Below are positions 26,574-34,830 of a DNA stretch of 64,000 nucleotides, piece after piece. Every line of letters begins with the position of its first letter. Within the stretch, counting starts at the first letter, position 1. Where the stretch lies: assembly GCA_963713085.1 (NCBI GenBank), contig CAVQKQ010000016.1:1-64000 (forward strand). Reading direction: 5' to 3'. This DNA is from PFJX01 sp963713085 (lineage in GTDB: Bacteria; Pseudomonadota; Gammaproteobacteria; Burkholderiales; Thiobacillaceae). Position numbers and translations under genes: made by a program. A model generated the notes under the pieces. That model saw only the letters and a list, made by a program, of their open reading frames with translations, was not told where the DNA came from and ran no database searches.

Positions 26574-26785
26574 ATGAACATTCTGACGGTTAGGGCGATC
26601 CTTGCCTTGTTTGTTGCGTCTTTGGTCGCCGGGTGCGGGGGAGACGGAAGTGCGGGAGATAGCGGAGGCGGTGGTGCGGCGGGACTACCTCCACAGCCAA
26701 GAGCGTTGCATTGGCAACGACGGCGAACAGCGTAAAAAGTGATAATTCCGATTCTGTGACGATTACTCGGTACATGAACAAATAA
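26574..26785 (+). pseudogene. Remnant of an Ig-like-domain lipoprotein gene (frameshifted, truncated)
   Basis: ATG 26574 with GGAGAGG upstream (26561-26567) begins a 53-codon frame with a lipoprotein signal (MNILTVRAILALFVASLVAG, then C) and a Gly-rich linker, stopping at 26733. In the +2 frame, from about 26690 to the stop at 26783, the DNA reads AKSVALATTANSVKSDNSDS, then VTIT. This is the typical opening of a bacterial Ig-like (Big_1-type) domain. The two halves only make sense joined, so a single frameshift in the linker and loss of the downstream domains are inferred. A surface lipoprotein following pilQ was probably lost. The short frame could still yield a peptide. Confidence 0.6.
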
Positions 26786-26828
26786 CCAGGTGCTTTTTAT
26801 TTGTAGAATAAAATTTCGACTACATGAG

Positions 26829-26866
26829 CAAATGAAAACAGCACCCTAGGGTGCTGTTTTCATTTG
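26829..26866. terminator. Bidirectional intrinsic terminator (38-bp perfect palindrome)
   Basis: A perfect inverted repeat is centred at 26847/26848: the arm CAAATGAAAACAGCACCC, then central TA. The GC-rich core is flanked by A- and T-rich arms, so it can terminate both the pil operon (+) and the lpxC-side transcript (-). A degenerate relative with an ACAAATAA/TTATTTGT stem lies at about 26779-26812. Confidence 0.85.
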
Positions 26867-26970
26867 TTTGACCTGCTTATAAGACAAGAAGAAGACGTTC
26901 AATTAGAAAAGCCAGAATAAGTAACCCGAAGATGGCTTGCCCCCTGAGACAACAAGTACGAGCAAATGAC

Positions 26971-26991
26971 AACAGCACCCTAGGTGCTGTT
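26971..26991 (-). terminator. Intrinsic terminator of the lpxC-linked small gene
   Basis: A 9-bp stem, AACAGCACC (26971-26979) with GGTGCTGTT (26983-26991) and a 3-nt loop, lies 38 nt past the stop of the small membrane-protein gene. A TTTTATTGTT tract follows on the plus strand and a short GTTGTC tract on the minus strand. It is the shorter relative of the palindrome at 26829-26866. Confidence 0.6.
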
Positions 26992-27028
26992 TTATTGTTG
27001 ACTGCTTATAGACAAGAAAAGACGTCAA

Positions 27029-27196
27029 TTAGATGAGAAGCCGTTCAGCAATAAGTAACCCGAAGATGGCTATGCCCACTTTGACAACAAGTCCCGCATA
27101 GCTAAGCCATCGCCGATCACGGGACATCGCATAGCCTAGCAGGGAAACTATCAATGCAGAACCGACTAACCCAAGAAGCAAGCGCAAGGTGAGCAT
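27029..27196 (-). CDS. Small membrane protein downstream of lpxC
   Basis: This 55-aa product runs MLTLRLLLGLVGSALIVSLL, GYAMSRDRRWLSYAGLVVKV, GIAIFGLLIAERLLI. It has two predicted transmembrane helices (about 3-24 and 32-50) around a charged SRDRRW loop. Its ATG overlaps the lpxC stop (TGATG), so it is translationally coupled to lpxC. Similar small two-helix proteins with a T/SRDRR loop and a C-terminal ER(L/V) motif occur after lpxC in other betaproteobacteria (from memory; function unknown). Its C-terminus looks shortened relative to the one encoded by the displaced copy of its 3' end at about 26830-26950. Confidence 0.65.
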   Translation of the reverse strand: MLTLRLLLGLVGSALIVSLLGYAMSRDRRWLSYAGLVVKVGIAIFGLLIAERLLI

Positions 27197-28113
27197 CAAA
27201 TTAGTGCTGGGTAAAGATTGAGCACCGCGTCAGGAGTGGAGGCATCATCTGTTTTAAAAACGACCCATTCCCACGCCTCGGTGTCCTGGACTAAACGACG
27301 TAATAGAGTGTTGTTCAAGCCATGCCCTGATTTGAAGGCGGTGAAAGCACCCAGGATCGGGTGCCCGGTCAGGTAGAGATCCCCCACGGCATCCAAGACC
27401 TTGTGTTTGACGAATTCGTCGGCATAGCGCAGGCCATCGTTGTTCAGCACGCGGAATTCGTCCATGACGATGGCGTTGTCCAGAGTGCCGCCCAGGGCGA
27501 GTCCGTGGCTGCGCAGGTATTCGACTTCGTTCATGAAGCCGAAAGTGCGCGCCCTACTGACTTCGTGGACGTAGGATTGCTTCGCGAAATCAATGCGGAT
27601 TTCCTTGGAGGACTGGCGAAAAACCGGGTGATCAAATTCGATGCGGAAGGCAAGCGTGAACCCTTCATGGGGCGCGAACTCCGCCCATTTATCCCCATCC
27701 TCCACACGCACGGCCCGCTTGACACGGATAAATCGCTTGGCCGCGTTCTGGGCCAAGATACCGGCGGACTGCAGCAGGTAGACGAAAGGCGCGGCGGACC
27801 CGTCCAGAATGGGCACCTCCGGTCCATCCAAGTCGATGTGGATATTGTCTATACCCAGACCGGCAAGGGCGGACATCAGATGTTCGACGGTCGCGACCTT
27901 GGCGCCGTTTGATTCCAAGGCCGAGCACAGGCGGGTATCGGTGACCAGGTCTGGCACAACACGAAAATCCTTGGCCTCGGGAAGGTCCGTCCGGCAAAAG
28001 ACGATACCGGTATTGGGCGCCGCGGGGCGCAAGGTCAGGTTGACCCGGGCGCCGGTATGAAGTCCCACGCCGGTGGCGCGCACAATGGTTTTAATGGTTC
28101 GTTGCCGGATCAT
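27196..28113 (-). CDS. lpxC: UDP-3-O-acyl-N-acetylglucosamine deacetylase LpxC
   Basis: This 305-aa zinc deacetylase performs the committed step of lipid A synthesis in the cytosol. It begins MIRQRTIKTIVRATGVGLHT. Metal ligands are visible in VEHLMSALAGLGIDN (first His) and FVKHKVLDAVGDLYLTGHPI (second His and Asp, plus catalytic His). It forms the usual end of the dcw cluster after ftsZ, separated by 155 nt. Confidence 0.95.
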   Translation of the reverse strand: MIRQRTIKTIVRATGVGLHTGARVNLTLRPAAPNTGIVFCRTDLPEAKDFRVVPDLVTDTRLCSALESNGAKVATVEHLMSALAGLGIDNIHIDLDGPEVPILDGSAAPFVYLLQSAGILAQNAAKRFIRVKRAVRVEDGDKWAEFAPHEGFTLAFRIEFDHPVFRQSSKEIRIDFAKQSYVHEVSRARTFGFMNEVEYLRSHGLALGGTLDNAIVMDEFRVLNNDGLRYADEFVKHKVLDAVGDLYLTGHPILGAFTAFKSGHGLNNTLLRRLVQDTEAWEWVVFKTDDASTPDAVLNLYPALI

Positions 28114-28144
28114 GTCCGTAACACCTTGAAGAGACGAAGGAATT

Positions 28145-28183
28145 CTATCCCGGGCCGATAGGAGGGATACCTACCCGGGATAG
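28145..28183. repeat. Inverted repeat between ftsZ and lpxC
   Basis: CTATCCCGGG (28145-28154) and CCCGGGATAG (28174-28183) make a perfect 10-bp stem with a 19-nt loop, about 86 nt after the ftsZ stop and 32 nt before the lpxC ATG on the minus strand. There is no T-tract. It could be a partial terminator for ftsZ or a structure in the lpxC 5' leader. Confidence 0.5.
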
Positions 28184-28268
28184 TTTCCAGTCACACCGCA
28201 AAGCAGGTGTGGCGAAACTGAGTCAGGCGATCAATGAAGATTGCCCGGGCTCATTGCCGCATGTGTTT

Positions 28269-29459
28269 TCAATCCGCCTGCCGACGCAGGAATGCCGGGA
28301 TATCGAGCGTGTCGACTCCCGCCGAGTGGGCCATATCCACCGCCGCCTGATTGTTGCGTCGACCCCCTTGGCGGATGATGGTGGGCACGTCCATGTCGCC
28401 TTCGTAGGCGGCCTGGCGCGGCATCATATCCTCGGTTCCCGTGGCCTGATAGACAGGCTGGACCAGGGTGATCTCAGGCTTCTTTTGGGCCGCCCGAACC
28501 GGATTGCCCAGGCCGGTGGCCACCATGGTGACCCGCAGACCATCGCCCATGGTCTCGTTCAGAGAGGTCCCGACGATGACCGTGGCCTCTTCCGCGGCGA
28601 AGCTTTGGATGGTGTTCATGACCTCGTAGTACTCGTCCAGGGTCAAGCTGTCATCGGCGGTGATGTTGACCAGCACGCCGCGCGCGCCCTTGAGATCCAC
28701 GTTCTCCAGCAGTGGGCTGGCGACGGCGGCCTCGGCGGCCTCGCGGGCGCGGCTCTCGCCGAGTGCCTGGGCGGAACCCATCATGGCCATGCCCACTTCG
28801 CTCATGACGGTCTTCACGTCGGCGAAGTCCACGTTGATCAGGCCGGGGTTGCTGATGATTTCGGCGATGCCTGAGACCGCGCTGTGCAGCACGTCGTTGG
28901 CGGCGATGAAGGCGTCGGACAGTTTGGTCTTGCCGCCCAGTACCTGGATCAGCTTCTCGTTAGGAATGACGATGAGGCTGTCCACGTGCTCGGACAGGGA
29001 TTTCAGACCCTGTTCGGCGGAGCGCATGCGCCGCGCCTGCTCGAAGATGAACGGCTTGGTCACCACGGCGACCGCCAGGATGCCCAGGTCCTTGGCCACT
29101 TCGGCCACCACCGGTGCGGCACCGGTGCCGGTTCCGCCGCCCATGCCGGCGGCGATGAACAGCATGTCGGCCCCGTCGATCAGCTCGGCGATGCGCTCCC
29201 GATCTTCCAGGGCCGCTTCCCGTCCCACTTCGGGCTTGCCGCCGGCCCCCAGGCCCTTGGTGGCCGAGTTGCCGATCTGCAGCTGGACCGTGGCCCGGCT
29301 GCGTTTCAGGGCTTGGGCATCGGTATTGACGCAGATGAACTCCACGCCTTCCATGCCCTTGCCGATCATATGGTCCACGGCGTTGCCGCCGCAGCCGCCC
29401 ACGCCGATGACCTTGATCACGGCATCCTGGGCTTGCAGGTCTTCCAGTTCAAACAACAT
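28269..29459 (-). CDS. ftsZ: Cell division GTPase FtsZ
   Basis: This 396-aa tubulin-like protein has the signature GGGTGTGAAPVVAE at residues 107-120 and GVGGCGGNAVDHM near the N-terminus. The conserved C-terminal tail LDIPAFLRRQ binds FtsA and ZipA. It polymerises at midcell to form the Z-ring. It is separated from ftsA by 112 nt that hold a hairpin and a CA-dinucleotide tract. Confidence 0.97.
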   Translation of the reverse strand: MLFELEDLQAQDAVIKVIGVGGCGGNAVDHMIGKGMEGVEFICVNTDAQALKRSRATVQLQIGNSATKGLGAGGKPEVGREAALEDRERIAELIDGADMLFIAAGMGGGTGTGAAPVVAEVAKDLGILAVAVVTKPFIFEQARRMRSAEQGLKSLSEHVDSLIVIPNEKLIQVLGGKTKLSDAFIAANDVLHSAVSGIAEIISNPGLINVDFADVKTVMSEVGMAMMGSAQALGESRAREAAEAAVASPLLENVDLKGARGVLVNITADDSLTLDEYYEVMNTIQSFAAEEATVIVGTSLNETMGDGLRVTMVATGLGNPVRAAQKKPEITLVQPVYQATGTEDMMPRQAAYEGDMDVPTIIRQGGRRNNQAAVDMAHSAGVDTLDIPAFLRRQAD

Positions 29460-29541
29460 GTCTCATCCCTCCTTGGTTACACACACACGCACACACGACA
29501 TCTAGCCAGGCCCCTTGCTGCCGTAGACCGACAACAAGGCG

Positions 29542-29570
29542 GGGTGAGGGGGCTAGCCATGCCCCCACCC
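29542..29570 (-). other. Hairpin directly after ftsA, in the ftsA-ftsZ gap
   Basis: GGGGGC (29548-29553) pairs with GCCCCC (29561-29566), extended by GGGT (29542-29545) with ACCC (29567-29570) across a 2-nt bulge. The structure begins two bases after the ftsA stop. Further toward ftsZ, at about 29477-29496, an ACACACACACGCACACAC dinucleotide tract lies just upstream of the ftsZ ribosome site. The hairpin could protect or attenuate transcripts to set the FtsZ to FtsA ratio; this is inference. Confidence 0.45.
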
Positions 29571-29571
29571 A

Positions 29572-30813
29572 CTAAAAATTCTGTTGAAACCATGACTTCA
29601 TCCTTTCCAGGATCTGCTTGAAGTTGGCGCCCTGGATGCGGGCCGCCTGATCAATTTCGAGTTTCTCCTGGCCGACCAGAAGCAAGCCCACCGCAGTGGC
29701 ATAACGGGGGCTGCGCACCCGTTCCGACAAGCCGCCTACGTAATCCGGCATGCCTAGGCGCACTGGCATGTGGAAGATCTCCTCGCCCAGTTCCACCATG
29801 CCCTTCATCAGGCTGGAGCCGCCGGTGAGGACGATGCCCGATGAGATCTGCTCCTCGAAGCCGGAACGGCGCAGTTCCGCCTGGACCAGGCTGTAAAGCT
29901 CCTCGACACGGGGTTCGATCACCTCCGACAGGAGTTGTTTGGAAAGCATGCGCGGGCCACGCTCGCCGATTCCAGGCACCTCGATCATGTCGTCCCGGGC
30001 GGCCAGCTGGCGCAACGCAATGCCGTGGTCGATCTTCAGATCCTCCGCCTCCCGGGTGGGGGTGCGCAGGGTCATGGCGATGTCATTGGTGATCTGGTCG
30101 CCGGCCACGGGAATCACCGCCACGTGCTGGATGGCACCCCGGGTGAACACGGCGATGTCGGTGGTGCCGCCGCCGATGTCCACCAGGCAGACCCCCAGGT
30201 CTTTCTCGTCCTCGTTTAGCACAGCATGGCTGGAGGCCAGGGGTTGCAGCACCAGGTCCTTCACCTCCAGGCCGCAGCGGCGCACGCACTTGACGATGTT
30301 CTGGGCTGCCGAGACCGCGCCGGTGACGATGTGCACCTTCACCTCCAGGCGCACGCCGGACATGCCCAGCGGTTCCCGCACGCCGTCCTGGCCGTCGATG
30401 ATGAATTCCTGGGGCAGCACATGGAGGATCTGCTGGTCCGCAGGAATGTTCAGAGCCCGGGCGATCTCCACCACCCGGTCCACATCGGTCTGGGACACTT
30501 CCCGATCCCGGATCGGCAGCATGCCGCTGGAGTTCTGGGCCTTGATGTGGCTGCCGGCGATGCCGGTGTAAACCTGGGTGATCTTGCAGTTGGCCATCAG
30601 CTCGGCTTCTTCCAGTGCACGCTGGATGGCGGTGACCGTGGCCTCGATGTTCACCACCACGCCCTTCTTCAGGCCTCGTGAGGGCGAATGGCCCATGCCG
30701 ATGATGGAGAGCCCGCCCTCGGGCTGGACCTCCGCCACCAAGGCCACGATCTTGGAGGTGCCGATGTCGAGGCCGACGATCAGGTCCTTGTTTTCGCTGC
30801 GAATCTTGCTCAT
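29572..30813 (-). CDS. ftsA: Cell division protein FtsA
   Basis: This 413-aa actin-like ATPase tethers FtsZ to the membrane. Motifs are LIVGLDIGTSKIVALVAE (phosphate 1), CLVDIGGGTTDIAVF (phosphate 2) and GIVLTGGSSLMKGM (adenosine). The C-terminal amphipathic helix is RMKSWFQQNF. The ATG overlaps the ftsQ stop (ATGA at 30813-30810). Confidence 0.96.
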   Translation of the reverse strand: MSKIRSENKDLIVGLDIGTSKIVALVAEVQPEGGLSIIGMGHSPSRGLKKGVVVNIEATVTAIQRALEEAELMANCKITQVYTGIAGSHIKAQNSSGMLPIRDREVSQTDVDRVVEIARALNIPADQQILHVLPQEFIIDGQDGVREPLGMSGVRLEVKVHIVTGAVSAAQNIVKCVRRCGLEVKDLVLQPLASSHAVLNEDEKDLGVCLVDIGGGTTDIAVFTRGAIQHVAVIPVAGDQITNDIAMTLRTPTREAEDLKIDHGIALRQLAARDDMIEVPGIGERGPRMLSKQLLSEVIEPRVEELYSLVQAELRRSGFEEQISSGIVLTGGSSLMKGMVELGEEIFHMPVRLGMPDYVGGLSERVRSPRYATAVGLLLVGQEKLEIDQAARIQGANFKQILERMKSWFQQNF

Positions 30814-31571
30814 GCCCTTCCTGCCTGCTGTTTAACCTGCTCGCCCCAGTTCACCTGGCCGCCCTGGCTGCGCTCGTGCTTGCCGTGGCTGTCGATCTGG
30901 GCCGCGAATCCATTGGGATAACGCATGTCCACTCGCTGGATGCCGCCCACCAGCGTCAAGGTCTGGGGATAGACCCGGGCGAAGCGGGCCAACCGCTCGT
31001 TGATGCGCTCCCGGCCCAATTCCACACTGATGCCGCCGGACAGGCGCACCCGCCAGGACTGGCGTGCGGTGACCACCAACTGCTCTATACCCATCCCGAG
31101 GGGTTTGATGATTTCGCTGAATTCGCCGAAGCGGCGCGCCACTTCCCTTTCCATGCCGTCGGCGGCATAGATGCGAGGCAGGTCGCGCGAGGGCTCCACC
31201 GGGAAGACCTCGCCGTCGATGTCCAGGGTGGCCCGGTCGTTCCAGGCGGCGGCGGCGCGGTGTTCCTCAAGGACCACCTCCAGCCGCCCCGGCCATAGTC
31301 GGCGCACATCCGCCTGTCTTACCCAGGGCAGCCCCACGAACTCGGACTGGACCGTTTCCAGGTCCATGGAGAAGAACCCGCCGGGCATGTGTGCAATCAA
31401 GTTCTTGACAGCCTGACGGGTACTGGCGTGATCGGCGCCGATCACCACAACCTGGCGGAACGGAAACAGGCTTTCCAGAAGTGCCCGTCCCCCCAGCCAC
31501 ACGCTGAACAACAGGGTGAGCAGCAGGATGGCGCGGCTGATTCGGTTCAGGGCGTCCGGGTTATCCCACAT
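30810..31571 (-). CDS. ftsQ: Cell division protein FtsQ
   Basis: This 253-aa bitopic protein begins MWDNPDALNRISRAILLLTL. A transmembrane helix (about 12-32) precedes a POTRA domain (FPFRQVVVIGADHASTRQAV) and a beta domain (LPWVRQADVRRLWPGRLEVV). It recruits FtsBL to the divisome. ATG 31571 is preferred over 31595 because GGAG lies just upstream and the start then overlaps the ddl end by 11 nt. Confidence 0.92.
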   Translation of the reverse strand: MWDNPDALNRISRAILLLTLLFSVWLGGRALLESLFPFRQVVVIGADHASTRQAVKNLIAHMPGGFFSMDLETVQSEFVGLPWVRQADVRRLWPGRLEVVLEEHRAAAAWNDRATLDIDGEVFPVEPSRDLPRIYAADGMEREVARRFGEFSEIIKPLGMGIEQLVVTARQSWRVRLSGGISVELGRERINERLARFARVYPQTLTLVGGIQRVDMRYPNGFAAQIDSHGKHERSQGGQVNWGEQVKQQAGRA

Positions 31572-32475
31572 GGGCCAGCTCCAGAATGCGCACACACAGA
31601 TCCGGGAAGTCGATACCGGCGGTTCGGGCCGCCATGGGCACCAGGCTGTGGTCGGTCATCCCCGGCGCAGTGTTGATTTCCAGCAGATAGGGCACGCCGG
31701 AATCGTCCAGCAGGACGTCGACCCGGCCCCAGCCCCGGCAGCCGAGCACATCGAAAGCCCGCAGAGCCATTTCCTGAATTTGCGCCTCGATGTCGGCGGG
31801 AAGGCCAGAGGGGCAAAGGTAGCGGGTGTCGTCGCGGAAGTACTTGGCCTGGTAGTCGTAGAACTCCGTGGCCGGTTCGATCTTGACCACCGGCAGGGCC
31901 TGGTTTCCCAGGACCGCAACGGTGTATTCGCCGCCCCCAAGGAAGCGTTCGGCCAGCACCAGCCGATCGTGGCGTGCCGCCTCCCGGTAAGCGGCGGCCA
32001 GGTCGGTGGCGGCCTTGACCTTGGTGATGCCCACGCTGGAGCCCTCGTTGGCCGGCTTCACGAACAGGGGCAGGCCCAGTTGCCGGACCACCGCATCCAG
32101 ATCACTGGCCTCGTCCAGCAGGGCGTAATCCGGCACGGGCAGGGCGGCGCCGCGCCAAACCAGCTTGGTGCGCCACTTGTCCATGCCCAGGGCGGAGGCC
32201 ATCACGCCGCTGCCGGTGTAGGGAATGCCCATGAGTTCCAGGACCCCTTGCACGGTGCCGTCCTCGCCGCCACGACCATGCAGAATGATGAAGGTGCGCC
32301 TGTAACCCGCCGTGCCCAACTCGGATAGCGGCCGTTGTGCCGGATCGAACGGGTGCGCATCCACCCCCCGGCTGCGTAGCGCCGCCAGCACGGCATTGCC
32401 GCTCCTGAGGGAGATTTCCCGTTCCGCCGAGGTGCCGCCCATGAGCACGGCCACTTTGCCAAAATCACTTGTCAC
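31561..32475 (-). CDS. ddl: D-alanine-D-alanine ligase
   Basis: This 304-aa ATP-grasp ligase makes D-Ala-D-Ala in the cytosol. It shows VLMGGTSAEREISLRSG (N-terminal), HGRGGEDGTVQGVLE, FVKPANEGSSVGITKV and the metal-binding LEINTAPGMTDHSLVP. It overlaps murB by 11 nt. Confidence 0.95.
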   Translation of the reverse strand: MTSDFGKVAVLMGGTSAEREISLRSGNAVLAALRSRGVDAHPFDPAQRPLSELGTAGYRRTFIILHGRGGEDGTVQGVLELMGIPYTGSGVMASALGMDKWRTKLVWRGAALPVPDYALLDEASDLDAVVRQLGLPLFVKPANEGSSVGITKVKAATDLAAAYREAARHDRLVLAERFLGGGEYTVAVLGNQALPVVKIEPATEFYDYQAKYFRDDTRYLCPSGLPADIEAQIQEMALRAFDVLGCRGWGRVDVLLDDSGVPYLLEINTAPGMTDHSLVPMAARTAGIDFPDLCVRILELAHVG

Positions 32476-33418
32476 CGATGATTCTCACTTCGCGTATCAG
32501 GCTGATGCCGGTCCGGGCATGCACCTGGTTCTGAACCGTTTCGATCAGGGTCTCGATATCCGAGCCCCGTGCCCCCTTCATGTTGACGATGAAGTTGGCG
32601 TGCTTTTCGGAGACCAGGGCGCCACCCACACGCAAGCCCTTCAGGCCGCAGGATTCGATCAACCTGGCCGCGAAATCGCCGGGCGGGTTGCGGAACACCG
32701 AGCCGGCGTTGGGGAGGCTCAGGGGCTGGCTGGCCACGCGCTTCTCCAGCAGTTGTTTGATTCTTTCCCGGCTTTCGGCCCCGTCTCCCCGGGGCAACCT
32801 GAACCAGCCTGCGGCAAACCACTCGCCACGGGCGACGTCAGACTCGACATGGCGATAGTCCACGCGAAAATCCCGGAGATTGCGGCGATGCAGGTCACCT
32901 TGGCGATCGACGGTCAGCACCTGGGACACGAATTCCCATGTCTCGTGGCCGTAGCACCCGGCGTTCATGGCCAGCGCGCCACCAACGGTGCCGGGGATGC
33001 CGGCCAGGAATTCAGCGCCCACCAGGCCCTGGGTGGCGGCGAAGCGGGCAACCTTCGGGCTGGCCACGCCCGCCTCGGCGTAGATCACGCCGAACTGGGA
33101 CGCATCATCGCCGGCGTCGTTACGGCGTTGTTCCAGGTGCATCTGGCGCAGGGCGCCATGGAGGTGGATGACGGTGCCGCGCACCCCGCCGTCCCGAACC
33201 AGCAGGTTGCTGCCCAGGCCGATGAAGCACACCGGTTCTTCCGGGTCCAGGTTTTTCAGGAAGGCCCGCAGGTCGTCCAGATCGGTCGGGGTATAGAGGC
33301 GATCGGCCGGCCCGCCTACGCGCCAACTGGTATATCGGCTCATGTCCGCGTTCATTTCCAGCCTGCCCTGCAGGCCGGGGATTGAGGCGGGGATCTTGTT
33401 GAGTTCCACGGCGATCAC
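32465..33418 (-). CDS. murB: UDP-N-acetylenolpyruvoylglucosamine reductase MurB
   Basis: This 317-aa FAD enzyme reduces enolpyruvyl-UDP-GlcNAc to UDP-MurNAc. It has YTSWRVGGPADRLYTP (FAD site), FLAGIPGTVGGALAMNAG, the catalytic Ser region PNAGSVFRNPPGDFAARLIE and HANFIVN. It uses a GTG start that overlaps the murC stop (GTGA). Confidence 0.94.
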   Translation of the reverse strand: MIAVELNKIPASIPGLQGRLEMNADMSRYTSWRVGGPADRLYTPTDLDDLRAFLKNLDPEEPVCFIGLGSNLLVRDGGVRGTVIHLHGALRQMHLEQRRNDAGDDASQFGVIYAEAGVASPKVARFAATQGLVGAEFLAGIPGTVGGALAMNAGCYGHETWEFVSQVLTVDRQGDLHRRNLRDFRVDYRHVESDVARGEWFAAGWFRLPRGDGAESRERIKQLLEKRVASQPLSLPNAGSVFRNPPGDFAARLIESCGLKGLRVGGALVSEKHANFIVNMKGARGSDIETLIETVQNQVHARTGISLIREVRIIGDK

Positions 33419-34830
33419 GCAGCACCTCCGGCATCGGGGGTTTCACCCAGTGCCGCCAGTTTTTGCGGCACCTGGCCGACCGAACCGGCGCCCATGGTGA
33501 GCACCACGTCGCCGTCCTGGATGAAATCGGCCAGGGCCGCGGGCAAATCGCCCACATCGGGCACGAACACCGGTTCCACCTTGCCGACCACGCGCACCGC
33601 CCGGGCCAGGCTGCGGCCGTCCGCCGCGACGATGGGTTGTTCGCTGGCGGCATAGACCTCGGTGAGCAGCAGGGCGTCGACCTGGGACAACACCCCCACG
33701 AAATCCTCGAACAGGTCCCGGGTGCGGGTGTAGCGATGGGGCTGGAAGGCCAGCACCAGACGGCGCCCGGGAAAGGCGCCGCGGGCCGCGTTGAGGGTGG
33801 CCTGCATCTCTACCGGGTGGTGGCCGTAGTCGTCCACCAGGGTGAAGCGGCGGCCATCGGCCAGGAGGATCTCGCCGTAGCGCTGGAAGCGCCGGCCCAC
33901 GCCGCTGAAGTTGGCCAGGGCCCGTTGCAGCGCCGCATCCGACAATTGTAGTTCCCAGGCCACCGCCACGGCGGCCAGGGCGTTGAGCACGTTGTGCAGG
34001 CCCGGCAGGTTGAGGCTGATGTCCACCGGTGAGCGCGCGCCGTTGCGCAGGGCGGTGAAGTGCATGCGGCCGTCCTCTGCCAGGACGTTCACGGCCTGGA
34101 TGGTGCAATCGTCGCCGGTGCCGTAGGTCATCACCGGCTTGGTGATGCGCGGCAGCAGGCCGCGCACGTTGGCGTCGTCGCCGCAGACGATGGCCATGCC
34201 CCAGAACGGCAGGCGATGCAGAAATTCCACGAAGGCCGACTTGAGACGTTCGAAGTCGTGGCCGTAGGTCTCCATGTGATCGGCGTCGATGTTGGTGACC
34301 ACGGAGATGACCGGCGAGAGATGCAGGAAGGAGGCGTCGGACTCGTCCGCTTCCGCCACCAGCCATTCACCCTGGCCCAGGCGGGCGTTGGCGCCGGCCG
34401 CCAGTAGCTTGCCGCCGATGACGAAGGTGGGGTCGATGCCCGCCTCGTTCAGCACGCTGGCGATCAGGCTGGTGGTGGTGGTCTTGCCGTGGGTGCCGGC
34501 GATGGCGATGCCCTGCTTGAAACGCATCAGCTCGGCCAGCATCATGGCCCGCGCCACCACCGGAATGCGGGCTTCCCGCGCGGCCTGTACCTCCGGATTG
34601 GATTCGTCGATGGCGCTGGAGGCCACCAACACGTCGGCCCCCGCGACGTTCTCGACGGCGTGTCCCTGGAATACCCGGGCGCCCATGTTGGTCAGACGCT
34701 GGGTCACTAGACTGCTCGCGGCATCGCTGCCGGATACCTGGTAGCCCAGGTTGATCAGCACCTCGGCGATGCCGCTCATGCCGGCGCCGCCGATGCCCAC
34801 GAAGTGGATGCGGTGAACCTTGTGCTTCAC
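33415..34830 (-). CDS. murC: UDP-N-acetylmuramate-L-alanine ligase MurC (GTG start, relocated 5' end)
   Basis: This 471-aa Mur ligase begins with GTG at 34830 (GTG-AAG-CAC, with CGGAGC upstream) and reads MKHKVHRIHFVGIGGAGMSG. It has the ATP loop GTHGKTTTTS and AEADESDASFLHLSP. A second, ATG-initiated copy of its first 13 codons lies 146 bp upstream, overlapping the murG stop, where murC would normally begin. So the functional gene uses a displaced 5' end. The enzyme itself appears complete. Confidence 0.95.
   Translation of the reverse strand: MKHKVHRIHFVGIGGAGMSGIAEVLINLGYQVSGSDAASSLVTQRLTNMGARVFQGHAVENVAGADVLVASSAIDESNPEVQAAREARIPVVARAMMLAELMRFKQGIAIAGTHGKTTTTSLIASVLNEAGIDPTFVIGGKLLAAGANARLGQGEWLVAEADESDASFLHLSPVISVVTNIDADHMETYGHDFERLKSAFVEFLHRLPFWGMAIVCGDDANVRGLLPRITKPVMTYGTGDDCTIQAVNVLAEDGRMHFTALRNGARSPVDISLNLPGLHNVLNALAAVAVAWELQLSDAALQRALANFSGVGRRFQRYGEILLADGRRFTLVDDYGHHPVEMQATLNAARGAFPGRRLVLAFQPHRYTRTRDLFEDFVGVLSQVDALLLTEVYAASEQPIVAADGRSLARAVRVVGKVEPVFVPDVGDLPAALADFIQDGDVVLTMGAGSVGQVPQKLAALGETPDAGGAA

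Larger units (their letters stand above)
26826..27092. repeat. Diverged tandem duplication of a gene 3' end plus terminator
   Basis: Two units of about 133 bp, 26826-26958 and 26960-27092, share the order AGCAAATGA...CAGCACCCTAG, GCTTATA..GACAAGAA, GACGT, CAATTAGA, AATAAGTAACCCGAAGATGG and GACAACAAGT. They differ mainly by small insertions and deletions. Each unit carries the last codons of a small membrane-protein gene and its terminator (minus strand). Unit 2 (27092-26960) is attached to the intact gene; unit 1 is a displaced copy that encodes AIFGLLILAFLIERLLLVL in one frame. Confidence 0.7.

Noticed and set aside
26826..27092. Insertion sequence or attachment site
   Set aside because: The duplicated units contain only a gene end and a terminator, with no transposase or integrase; tandem duplication explains them better.
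33443..34366. 307-codon minus-strand ORF
   Set aside because: Lies inside murC in another frame; Gly/Arg-rich composition typical of GC-rich shadow frames, no motif.
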